64,000 nt of DNA from Ascochyta rabiei (taxonomy: Eukaryota; Ascomycota; Dothideomycetes; Pleosporales; Didymellaceae): positions 868,001-932,000 of the forward strand of contig NC_082418.1 of assembly GCF_004011695.2 (NCBI RefSeq), read 5' to 3'. The notes beneath the pieces are model-generated. The model was not told where the DNA came from. It did not search any database and was given only the letters and a program-made list of their open reading frames with translations. Made by a program: the position numbers and the translations under genes. Positions 37,706 to 47,654 of this stretch are shown here, in pieces. How positions within the stretch are numbered: the stretch's first letter is position 1; each line of letters starts with the position of its first letter.

Positions 37706-38815
37706 TCATCCCTCCTGTACATCCGGGTTCTTCCTTTTGCTAAGCCCTCCATCCAAAATCATCTCCTGTCGCACATTCAGCTGAGCGTCCAGGTCGTTTA
37801 TCGAGATATCGACATGTATTTGTCCGCTCATGAAACCGGCGCCCATCGCATACTCAATTGCTTCAGTGATGTCTTCTCCCTGACCCACCCGGCCGGCGAG
37901 GTGCTGCCTGTGGTGTATTTCACTGTGATTTTCCGCCCAATCTCTAGCCTCGTCTTTCTTGCATCATCCTCATGTGGCGCTCCTGTAGTTTTTGTAGCCG
38001 CTTTGTCGCCTTCTTTGCATTCGTGTGCGACGCTGACCCAGCCTGGCGAGATCATGTTCACTCTAATACCCCAGCGCTGGCAAGACACCGCCATGGCCTG
38101 CGTCAAACCTAGAAGTCCAGCCTTTGTTGAGCCATAGCATTCGCAATCAGTATCTGACTGGTGAGCTCGGAAAGAGGAGATGTGGAGGATGGAGCCGCCC
38201 TCGTCAGATTTGTCTTCACCATGCAGGTCATCTTGAAGATCCTTGAATTCTGCTTGTCATTTGGTGTCTTTGCCGCGTTCAACACCTTTCTGCTCAACGT
38301 TCCTTTGCCTTTATTTTGTGGGCTCTGAGCTTTCATGGACGGGATCACAGCTTGGCTCACCCAAAACGGCGCGCTCAGGTTGGTGTCAATCTACGCTTGC
38401 CATTGCTCAACTGTGGTTACGTTTTCCATGGTTCCGTTACCAGCCGTGAAGAAAGCAGGCGCAATACCTACACGCTCAGGTTACCTCGTATTCGAATTGT
38501 TTACTGATCAGATCAGAATCCCTGCGTTATTCACCAAAACATCAGCTCTGCCACGAAATAACTCTGCAGCTTTAGACGCAGCCGCATGTATCTCTTCTGG
38601 GCTTCGAAGATTTGCCGTCGCTTGGCCGACGCGCGGAACATACGCAGACAGATGTTTGGCGGTCACATATTCACATATTCGAGCTCGTCGCCACCAATGT
38701 CAATGAGGTAAACGCGGTGGGGAAGTGGCTGCGAGAGAAGATACCGCGCTGCGACACGCCCGATACCGCGGGCACCACCCGTTATTATGATGTTTTTGCT
38801 CTTTGTATTGACCAT
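37706..38815 (-). pseudogene. Short-chain dehydrogenase/reductase pseudogene
   Basis: Seen: SDR motifs occur in order on the minus strand but in different frames. They are the start MVNTKSKNIIITGGARGIGR (nucleotide-binding TGxxxGIG), VYLIDIGGDELEY, ADVLVNNAG, TTVEQWQA, SAPFWVSQAVIPSM, ILHISSFRAH, the active-site YGSTKAG, GIRVNMISPGWV, GRVGQGEDITEAIEY and a terminal DGGLSKRK. Lesions: an 8-bp tandem duplication (38665-38672 and 38673-38680) shifts the frame; a TAG stands at 38391-38393 inside the WQAxIDTNL block; the frame changes again between about 38160 and 38330 and near 37900. A former intron after NNAG seems to have lost its GT donor. Known of the family: NAD(P)-dependent oxidoreductases of about 280 residues; the substrate is unknown. 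No intact protein can be made. Confidence 0.88.
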
Positions 38816-39253
38816 CTTGACGCTCTTCAGTACAGGTCGCGGATAACCTAGACGAGTCGACTGTTACTATAGCAACAACAAGTACTCAACTCTTCATCTG
38901 GGGTAGATAAGGCGGGCGGAGGAGAAAATGAGCGCATTACACGACTTCGATTATGTATTGCTAAAAGCAGGATCGACGGGATGCATCGTGAGATGCACGT
39001 AAGTTGTCACATTTACGTCAGGCCGCGGTCTGAGCTGCCCAGGATGCATGAACAGCATCAGTACATCTGCCAATGCAGCCTGATCATACTAAGCTCATTT
39101 TCTCTAACGTGGTCACGGTGGATTTCAATCATATTTGAGAATTGAAACGCCTTACTTATTGGGGTATCTACCACCAACGCCACGCTTGCAATGTCCCAGA
39201 GCAAATGCCGAGATTCCAAATCAAACAACGACAAATTTATACGTGCCAATTGC
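38816..39253. other. Intergenic region between the SDR pseudogene and the SUMO-like gene
   Basis: About 440 bp; no gene seen. Confidence 0.5.
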
Positions 39254-40666
39254 TCATTTGAGCATCACGTCAACAGCATCCATGTCTTCCAGCTCAGTAT
39301 CCTGCACAGTATCCATTGGCGACAAGCGCTCTCCATCGAACATAAGCGTCACAGGCTGCGTCTTTGGTATGTTGCGTTTTGTTCTAAACGCATCTGCGAG
39401 TTGTTCGAACGTGGTGTCAGGTTTCACTTGTATCTTTACGTCTTCCATTCCCTTCGCCTTCAGGTACAGGCGGTACTTTTGCGCTACAGGTGTGGGTTCA
39501 GGTGTAGGCTCGCGCTCCTCGACAACAGGGTATGGCTCTGCTGCTTTTCGTGCCGCTTCAGCCTCTGCGGCAAGCTCTCGCTTGTGCTGTGCAAGTGTCT
39601 CGTCCGTCCATGCCTCGACATGTACTTTGGGTAAGTTTGTTTCGTCATATATGTTCGACTCATCGCCTTCTATGGAAACGTTTCCGTGATCATCTACTCT
39701 GATGCCCAGGCGTTTTATGGTGGTGCTGTCGTATAATCGAATCCCTCGCCATGTGAAGAAAATATTCCGTGTCATCTCGGGCGTGAACTTCTGCCTCGCG
39801 CACCAAGCCTCGCGAGGTTTTTCGATTGTACTGTCTATACGCACTTTGACCATCAGGGGCGCTGTGTCTGGCAGTTCTGAGGCGATGAAAAGCTGCGCAA
39901 CTGGTGCTTTGCTCCCACTTGCCGCTGCCGCTCTCTTCGCTGCAGCGCGAGCGCGTGCCCTTACTTCTATGGCTGCGATCTCTGGATCTTGGATCTCCTC
40001 CAAACCATCGTCGTCTAAGGGCAGACCCTTTGATGGACGTCCCGCCATGTCATGCTTTGAGTCGACGCCGTACGGTGCATCGTCCCAATTGTCCCCGAAA
40101 GACTTCGATTTGTAGTCGGAACCGTCGCCTTCGTCGTCCGAGTCACCCAAGTCGACAATAACAGGTCGCGGTTTCGAGTCTCGTGACGACGTGGATCTCG
40201 CAAGGGTATCGTACCGCGCCGCGAGAGAGTTTGGTGGTATTGCTGGTGCTGTGGGGGAGAGGGGAGTCCTGCTTCGTCTGATGGCGGTCAGCTACGCCCG
40301 GCAAGGTGCACGAGGAAGGCAAACTCACGCTCTGTCTTCTGATCTGGTTACCCTTCCAGAGCCCCCAGAGCCACTTTGAGGCAAAAGAGGCTCATTATAG
40401 TCTGTCGACACTCTACGTCTCTTGCTCTTCTTCTCCTGTGTCTCAGCTTGTTTGCGCTTTTGCTGTTCTTCGGCTTTTCGTTGCGCCTCAGCTTGTTTTC
40501 TCTTGACTTCCTCTTTCTGCCTGTTCTCTTCTGCGACTATGTCCTTGAATTCGTTGGAGTGGCTAAATATGTCCTCGCTCTCCTTCTTTGCAGCATCTTG
40601 CCAGGCTGCTCGCTTGAAAAGAGACCGCTTCTTTGGTGCAGGGGCGCCTGAAGTGGTTTCCATCAT
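39254..40666 (-). CDS. SUMO-like domain protein, Rad60/Esc2/NIP45-type
   Basis: Seen: exons 40666-40329 and 40268-39254 with a 60 bp intron; 450 residues. The N-terminal third is Lys/Glu/Gln-rich and probably coiled (VAEENRQKEEVKRKQAEAQR), followed by basic residues KKSKRRRV that could serve nuclear import. An acidic SIM-like segment VIVDLGDSDDEGDGSD is typical of the family. The middle holds a first degenerate ubiquitin-like fold (PLMVKVRIDSTIEKPREAWC), and the C-terminus is a second SUMO-like domain (KYRLYLKAKGMEDVKIQVKP, TFEQLADAF, VTLMFDGERLSPMDTVQDTE, ending DVMLK). Known of the family: Rad60/Esc2 bind SUMO-conjugating enzymes and act in genome stability. The C-terminus has no Gly-Gly, so it is not a conjugatable modifier. 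Confidence 0.85.
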
Positions 40667-41019
40667 CTCAGATGCATATGAGCGGGCAGTGGTGTGTCCA
40701 AGTCAGCGCAGATAAAAAGGCGTGGAGCAGTTTTGGTGTGTTTGTCCAGCATGGTGAGGTGCAGGCGCAGCATTGACGCGCGATCACGTTCTTCGCGACT
40801 GCATTGTGGAGAAAGGTCCGTGCACGTCGGTGCCTTCACCTTGCACGCCAACCACAGCTTGATCGTCACGACACCTGCAGTTAAACATCAGTGCTTGGAT
40901 AGACAGTACCAAGTCAAAATAGACCAGAAATCTTGTAAGCTAGACTTGATGCAGCCCGTAGGTTTAGCTCTGACGTTGTTTATAGAATTTTCCTCCCACA
41001 AACACCACATTCGTCGACC
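40667..41019. promoter_or_regulatory. Divergent promoter of the SUMO-like gene and LSM6
   Basis: 353 bp between the two start codons; no gene seen. Confidence 0.5.
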
Positions 41020-41378
41020 ATGTCTCAAAGCCCAGCGCCAGAGAGCAACGGCGACTCGAGGGACCCCAGCGGCTTCTTGAGCGAGATCATCGGTGCTCCT
41101 GTCACTGTCAAGCTGAACTCTGGCATCGTGTACAAAGGTGTGCCAGCACGTGATTACACACCACACGTCTAGCTAACCGCTCTTCAGGTGACCTTCAGTC
41201 TGTCGATGGCTACATGAACATTGCTCTCGAGCGATGTAAGGAGGTTTCAGAGGGGCGTGTCACCCGTAACTGGGGTGATGCGTTTGTACGAGGCAACAAC
41301 GGTATGCAGACAGCGTCCGTTGAGTTGTCATGAAGCTAACATTGTGCAGTCACATACATCTGCGCCGACAACGCATGA
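41020..41378 (+). CDS. LSM6: U6 snRNA-associated Sm-like protein LSM6
   Basis: Seen: exons 41020-41137, 41188-41301 and 41350-41378, with introns of 50 and 48 bp; 86 residues. After an 18-residue hydrophilic start comes the Sm1 motif FLSEIIGAPVTVKLNSGIVY followed by KGDLQSVDGYMNIAL, and the Sm2 motif GDAFVRGNNVTYICA, ending DNA. Both introns split Gly or Val codons and close exactly. Known of the family: Lsm6 is a subunit of the Lsm1-7 ring (cytoplasmic decapping and decay) and the Lsm2-8 ring (nuclear, binds the 3' oligo-U of U6). Length and motif spacing match the family. Confidence 0.97.
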
Positions 41379-42058
41379 CAAAACTCCCAAAGAGCCTTAG
41401 TAGGTGGATATACGTAGCCACACTTTTGAATGACGGCACCACGAAGATACCATATCCGTACTATCAATGAACAAGTTCCATTGATCGATCGCACGGAGTG
41501 ATTGTTATTTGGTATTTGCCAAATGCCAATCCAGCATCCCGGAACTACTGTTTGCTGGTTTCTACTAAAGCAAAGCACTCTCGATTCCATATAACTTAAT
41601 AATGCAATGCTCCGGCTCTTACAGCTAGTGTGAGTCGCCCTAGGTCTTGCCACGCTGGCTGGCTTCTCCACCATTATATCTCGTTTTCCCGTTAAAGGTC
41701 CCGATATGTCCTCACAATATCTGACACTTTCACCGCATCTTCACCTACACACCACGACCCTCGGAAGGCTGGTCACAATGACTGAATCAATTCACCATCC
41801 TCCACTTGCTCTGCGTACTGTACAGCGTCTCCTTTCCCTGCATGTGCTTGTCAGTCACTCTGCCCCGTCTCCAATCTGTCTCGCCATCTCCTCTCCCGCA
41901 CATAACTAAGCAATGCTTCTTTCTCTTGTCATTGTTTATCGCTGCGGTCAAATGTACTGTTCAGTTCATTTGCTGTCGCATCACCATCTGTATATCGGCG
42001 TCTTCACCTTTTTCGTGTCGTTCTTCCTGCAGCCTTGCAGTCTCCTGGTACAGCTGCC
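41379..42058. other. Intergenic region upstream of the 42-kb hypothetical gene
   Basis: About 680 bp. Pyrimidine-rich toward the right end, as in a fungal promoter/5' UTR. No gene supported. Confidence 0.5.
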
Positions 42059-43195
42059 ATGCTGATTCGTAAGCCGCGTGTTCGGTTCCAATGGCAGAGC
42101 AAGAAAGGCAAGCGGGACGATGCCGGGAAGGCACAGCGCGAGCCTGTGAGGACCATTCACGTCGGCAACCCGGAAACGACACTGTTCGAGGGAATTGGCG
42201 AAGCGTCACTATTCGCAAGGAAACGGGTTCCATCCGTTGATGAGCTTGGCACTATCTTGCGCAGCAATCTGAGCACTTCGCTCGCTGCAGCGAGAGCTTC
42301 CTCAGTGAAGCACAGTGCGACTTATCCGCCATCGACACCGACTGGCAACGTGGTAGCACAACCTCATGAGCGCGATGATGATCCTCCAGCTTCGTTCTTG
42401 GAGTTGGCGCCCATGTACCGACCGGTCGACGACCATCTCGTGCCAACGGACTCCCGTGGTATCATGGACGACGAAGGTAACGGAGACGATGGACCGCCGG
42501 CATCTCTGTTGGCCACAACAGCAATCTACCGGCCAGTCAACGATCGCCTCGAGCCAGCAGCTCAAGACCTAACGACTGCTGTATCTATTGCGGAATCCTG
42601 CGCCATTGAGGACGATGACGACCCTCCGGCATCTCTTTTAGTAGAGAATCGAGAATCGTTGATGAATTACATCAAATCAGCACCACGGTCAGGAACAGAA
42701 CCTCTCCAGCCGTCTAAGTGTCACCTTACCTTGTTACAGAAAGTCGTTGGACTCTTTGCCGGTCGTCGACAGTGTTCATTCATCAGCGAAGACAGGCCGG
42801 AAATCGTTTCCAATCAGTCCAAAGTCCAAAAGCCATCCTCACCAACTGCCACCAATCTACCTTCTGCTCCGCTATCTCGACGGATAGTATCTGACCCGAA
42901 CCTACCGCTTCGAAAATCCATTCCTCGGAGAAATCTGCCTTTGTCCCCTCCAATCCTCGTCACCCATCATCCATACCGCCCATTGCAAGAAAATCTTGAT
43001 GAGCCCTTCATCGCACCAGCAAAAGAGCACGATTACACGGGTGACTACTCGGTGGCTCAAGACGTCTTCAATCCCGCAGAGATCCACCAAGGGTTTGCAT
43101 CACCAACCAGCCCTGTGTCAGCTACACTAGCGATCCGCCGCCAGAACTCTGCCGCAATGCTGCTCGACCGCGACGCAACAGCCTGGGGGAAATGA
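42059..43195 (+). CDS. Hypothetical protein, frame interrupted by a single TGA
   Basis: Not recognised. Seen: an open frame of 378 residues from MLIRKPRVRFQWQSKKGKRD (an in-frame ATG also lies at 42035). The sequence is Pro/Ser/Arg-rich and mostly disordered. It has a threefold internal repeat with the core DDDPPASFLELAPMYRPVDD, then DDGPPASLLATTAIYRPVND, then DDDPPASLLVENRE, at about residues 105-200. After the TGA at 43193-43195 the same frame stays open for 96 more codons to a TAA at 43484-43486, and this part still looks coding (charged helix AEVAEQERASRLRHHQGH). The gene may therefore be a truncated allele, a readthrough gene or carry a sequencing error. Confidence 0.65.
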   Translation: MLIRKPRVRFQWQSKKGKRDDAGKAQREPVRTIHVGNPETTLFEGIGEASLFARKRVPSVDELGTILRSNLSTSLAAARASSVKHSATYPPSTPTGNVVAQPHERDDDPPASFLELAPMYRPVDDHLVPTDSRGIMDDEGNGDDGPPASLLATTAIYRPVNDRLEPAAQDLTTAVSIAESCAIEDDDDPPASLLVENRESLMNYIKSAPRSGTEPLQPSKCHLTLLQKVVGLFAGRRQCSFISEDRPEIVSNQSKVQKPSSPTATNLPSAPLSRRIVSDPNLPLRKSIPRRNLPLSPPILVTHHPYRPLQENLDEPFIAPAKEHDYTGDYSVAQDVFNPAEIHQGFASPTSPVSATLAIRRQNSAAMLLDRDATAWGK

Positions 43196-43486
43196 TATGC
43201 CAAGACAGCAAAGCCTGAGCGCCTACCCTTTGCAAGAGCGAACAGCAATGGGCGGTCGAGCGGGCTGGATGAAGAGCTCACAGAGCAGCAAGCCTGGGAT
43301 GCCCACCGCAATGCTCTCATTCGGGCACGAACGGAAAGCGATAGACGCACGTCGGATATGAGCGAGTCTCAACACGCAGAAGTTGCGGAGCAGGAACGAG
43401 CTTCGCGACTGCGGCATCACCAGGGGCATTGCTTTGCCGCGCTGACGGGGGACGTGTATCCATTCCAGAGTGGGCGCATCGTCTAA
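43196..43486 (+). other. In-frame open extension after the TGA of the hypothetical gene
   Basis: 96 sense codons in the same phase directly follow the TGA (context AAA TGA TAT). They read YAKTAKPERLPFARANSNGR and so on, ending YPFQSGRIV before TAA. No plausible intron (GTRNGT donor) removes the stop. Confidence 0.55.
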
Positions 43487-44712
43487 TGGGGTTGACACCC
43501 AGAGTGAGAGAAGGGCTCGTGTCGAGTAGGCGGGGACAGTCGTCACTCTGCAGCAGTGGAGAGCGACTTGCTTGTATCCACTACTGCCCAACGCTTACGC
43601 ACGGGGGAAAATGCCCACGTGCAGCCAGCGAGTCTGTGGAGGAGCCAAGGGGGCAGTGGGCTCCTGCAGCACAGGAGTGGAGCTCCTTGGAAACTCAAAG
43701 GACGACATATAGTTGGTGCATATGAGTGGATCTCCGAGTCTACCCGGTGTGGCATCTTAGGGTCTGTACGAGCTCGAAAAGGCTTGCACGTGGACGCGAG
43801 GCCCTCAGCATGGTTCGGCGTTTGATATTGCATTTTCTTGGCGTTTTATACCACTCTGGGGCGACGATCGCATTATCGGCGTTTGATCGCTTCTGTCAGG
43901 ACTCCTGCTAACCCGGAGCTCTCAAGCCTTGGGTTGATCCGTTATGGTCCGGCTGTCAGCCATACTCTGTACTAGTGCTCACGGGTCACCCAAAGGATAT
44001 AAGGGATATGTGATTTGCTCCAGTTCAGTAGCGATCCGTCTATCCTTGCCTGCAATACATCTTATTCCCTCTGATCATCTCACCCTTGAGTCCTGCTACG
44101 TTACATGATCCTGACAGCTTTGGGGAATTTTGGGGAGGGGGTCATCATTACATCACTTGGCATGTCGAGTATTTCTAGATGCAGCAATTGGCCAGATCGG
44201 CCCAGGAGGTGGTTGCTATGTTGACGATCTGGGGGCTTAGTGATATCGAAGGCGCCAATACACGATCAAAATCGAAGGAATTAGTGTCCGCATAGTTCAG
44301 AGCCCTTTGGAATCCGTGAGCACGTTTCTTGTATTGCAGCGAGTGCAGATGTTGATGTTGTGTTCTCAACGTTGAGTGTCCAGGATCTGACTCTGAATCT
44401 GAATGTCTTTGATGAGTTGAAAACTCCACTACACTTGGCGAACAGTTAGAGGACTTCAACTTTCTGAAGGAACCTGAAATTTTGGTGATTCAAGCCCAGT
44501 CTTAGCAGCTGCTCATGACGAGACTGCTTGGTTCGCACGACATCGAATGGGGGCTTGTAGTAGTAGTGTGAATATTGCTATTCTGGTATCATATCGTGAC
44601 AGTCATGAGAGATCCCGGGATCATGTACGGCGCTAAGAAAACGAACAAAAGCAACCCTAACCATCCATGCTTAACAAGTATTCTACAACCCTCCTCCGTG
44701 CATCTGGCACGC
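43487..44712. other. Gene-free 1.2 kb upstream of the MFS transporter 3' end
   Basis: No gene supported on either strand; only short open frames without recognisable products. Confidence 0.5.
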
Positions 44713-46499
44713 CTAGTGACCCATCGCGGGTCCCTGGTTCGCAGCGTTTATCTTCGCAAACTGCTTGTTCTCCTTCTGCCACCTATTCGCGTAGCGGACA
44801 CCGAAGCCGTGCTCGAAGACCTGGCGAATGTGCTCGAGCGGCATGCCCTTGACTTCAGGGAAGCAGAAAACGACGAACAGCCAACCGAAAAAGCAGATTC
44901 CGGCGTAGAAGCCGAAAGCTCCGGAAGGGGTGATGCCCTTCATCATCGTAAGGAACGTCGAGGAGATGATGATGTTGGTCGACCAGCATGTCACTGTGTT
45001 CAACATGGTGCCAACAGCGCGGACCTCCATAGGGATCAATTCTAAATTTCCGTTAGTACTTTTCGATGGAGGAAAAGGAGTAAAGCTTACCCGTTCCAAT
45101 CCAAGCGACTGTGGCTACTCCAGAGCTGTAGAAACCAACGAAGATGATAATGGTGGCGATGAGCACCATTCCTGGCCAGCCGATCGAGTCGCTCTGGACC
45201 TCGAGGGTGTGGAGATCGATCGGAATGTACGAGAAGGAGACAGCAGCGACGACCAAACAGATGGTCATTCCGAAGACGGTGACGAGAAGGATCTTGCGAC
45301 GACCGAACCTGTCGACGATGACCAGGTTGACGAGCGAGAAAACAAAGTTGGTGGCCGAGACAGTAATGGCAACTGCGGTGGCGTTGTTGAAACCAACAAT
45401 CTTGAAGAGGGTTGCGCTGTAGTACATGAGTGTGTTGAATCCACTGAGCTGAGAGATAGCCATGATGGTGCAGGCAGTGAAGACAGCGCGGAATGTGGCA
45501 AAGTTGGTGAAGATACTGGCCAGCGTCTTGATGAAAGAATCATCGACCATTGTTTGGGTGGCCTCCTGGATGCTCATCTCGATTGAGTGAATTTTTGCGC
45601 GGCGCTGCTCTTCGTTGGAAGTCGGGTAGATACGGGTGAGAACGACACTGGCCTCATCCACCTTTCCGTGTGCGACGAGCTGGCGCGGGGACTCAGGGCA
45701 CAAGGTGAGAAGACCGGCAAGCAGGATGGCGGGTGCGGCACCAATGCCGACTGTGGCTCTCCATGCCTGGGAGTTCGCGCCACCAACTTGCGCAAATCCA
45801 GCACCAATGCCAGAAGCGAGGAATTGACCGAACGTGACAGACATCTACTCAGAATTAGCTCACTGGTGTATCGTAGGTGGTGAAGAGGAAAACGAACGTT
45901 GTTGAACGCGATCATGCGGCCCCTGTACTTCGCGGGAGCCAATTCTGAAATGTAAAGGGGCACGACCATGGCGGCGCCGCCAACGCCAAGACCAACAACG
46001 AATCGACCGACGGCGAATTGAGGGAGGTGGTACGCGGCAGTTTGCAGGACGGTGCCAATGACGAAGACGATGCAGGCGAGGAAGATAGGCATCTTGCGGC
46101 CATGCTTGTCTGCAATCAACCCAGCAATCACGGCTCCCACGAGGGCGCCGCCCGATGTGAGCGAAGTAACGAGCTCCTGCTCAGAAGAGGTGAGTTCGTG
46201 ACCGAGAGAGGTGCCAATGGTGACGAGAACGGAGGAGATGTATCCCGTGTCATAGCCTGGTGATGTCAATTCGGTATCCAGAAGTGAAGTGACTTGTCAG
46301 TCTCACCGAAAAGCAGTCCTCCTAGCGAAACAGTGATGGAGATTAACCAAGCAGCCTTTGAAGCAGCCGTGGCCTCGATACTCGAGAGTTCAGCGAGGCG
46401 CTGGGCATGTTCTGACTCGGCGACGTCCTCGATCTTGTCTGTGGTCGAGTTCTCAAACTTGACATCCTTCTCGTCGAACGACTTGGTTTCGTACGCCAT
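44713..46499 (-). CDS. MFS sugar transporter, myo-inositol (ITR) type
   Basis: Seen: exons 46499-46307, 46256-45898, 45844-45091 and 45041-44713; 544 residues. Twelve membrane segments start at AAWLISITVSLGGLLFGYDT. Diagnostic motifs are GYDTGYISSVLVTIGTSLGH, GLIADKHGRKMPIF (loop 2-3), PLYISELAPAKYRGRM, the mid-protein CPESPRQLVAHGKVDEA, VDRFGRRKIL and PMEVRAVGTMLNTVTCWSTN. The block GYxTGYISxxLVxIGTxLG is what I know from ITR-type inositol carriers rather than hexose or maltose carriers, but the substrate is inference. The cytosolic C-terminus is basic. A broken Gfo/Idh/MocA dehydrogenase, a family that includes inositol dehydrogenases, lies 11 kb to the right. A decamer repeat lies in the 5' UTR. 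Confidence 0.88.
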
Positions 46500-46545
46500 T
46501 GGGTGAAAGTGGGTGGAAGTGGGTGAAAGTGGGTGAAAGTGGCGA
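46500..46545. repeat. 10-bp GGGTGAAAGT-type repeat in the transporter 5' UTR
   Basis: About four imperfect GTGGGTGAAA/GTGGGTGGAA units directly upstream of the transporter ATG. Confidence 0.85.
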
Positions 46546-47654
46546 GGTAGGTGTTGATGGGGGTAGAGTAGAGTAGTGTGGTCGTTGTCCAGTTCAGTGA
46601 GAGCCGGTGATGAAGCAAGACACAAGGTGGAGATGACAGTCGTACTTATGCCTTCTGGAGTTGAGCTGGATCAAGCGTGTCGGGGCCAGCTGCGGGACAA
46701 GGATTCATACGCTACGACGATTCAGGATTTGCTACGTTAGGATCCATGTGGTGTGGTCTGTGGGCGACCCATCTGTGGTGCCGGCGCCGACAGCTTCCCC
46801 AGATTCAACTCTCCGCACAGCATCGGCCCGACAACCAAGCGAACTCTGGGGCTCTGGGGCGGGGGTGGACCCAACCGGACGCGAAGACGACGCTGTTGGG
46901 AATTGGGAATCACATTGGTGTAAATTTGCATTTGCCGGCAGACGGACCCAAGGCGTTAGGCTGCAGATGCTGCGCGTAATTGTGCGGCGCTGCATTGGCT
47001 GGAGCGGATGTGAATATTCGAGACAGACACGGGCTGAAGCGTGATTGGATCGGAGGCCTGCAAGAAGCGCGGAAGCAGGGCGGGGCGGCATTGGCAACTA
47101 TGTTGGATAGCGAGGCAAGTCTCCCCTTACGTCGGCGGATTTGCCATGTTCGACCATGTTCGATGATAACGTTCCAAGGCAGCGTGGTCGTCGGCGGTGT
47201 CAAATGCCTCAGTCATGACGTCACGGGCGCACGGTTCGGCACATGACCGAAACCGCCAGACCGTCCGAGGCCGTTGAACCCCACAGCAGCGCCTTGTCTT
47301 CAAGCCGGCCTGACTTGGCCCCGTCGCCTCGAGCGCCGAAGGATTGTGCGGCTGAGTTCAAATGACGTCCGTTGCCCGTGCTGTGCGGAGCCTCAAACCT
47401 GGACGTGACCACGTTGCCTTGGGCACCAACTGTCGACATGCACGTCGAGGCCAAGTCGCCGAACGTGCACGTCCACCACCGTTCCATCAGTGAGCTGCAG
47501 TCATTGGCCACCCCACCTAAATGCGCAGTAAATGTTGTAATACAGGCTTGCTTGGTGTCACAGGCCACCATGTATGTGCGTGAGTGCGTGAGGATGACGA
47601 TGTTGAACAGGAATCAAGTTCATTCAACTCTATTTGTCCTGATACCATGAGCAG
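46546..47654. other. Gene-free 1.1 kb between the transporter and the P450 reductase
   Basis: No gene supported; contains the transporter promoter and the reductase 3' flank. Confidence 0.5.
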
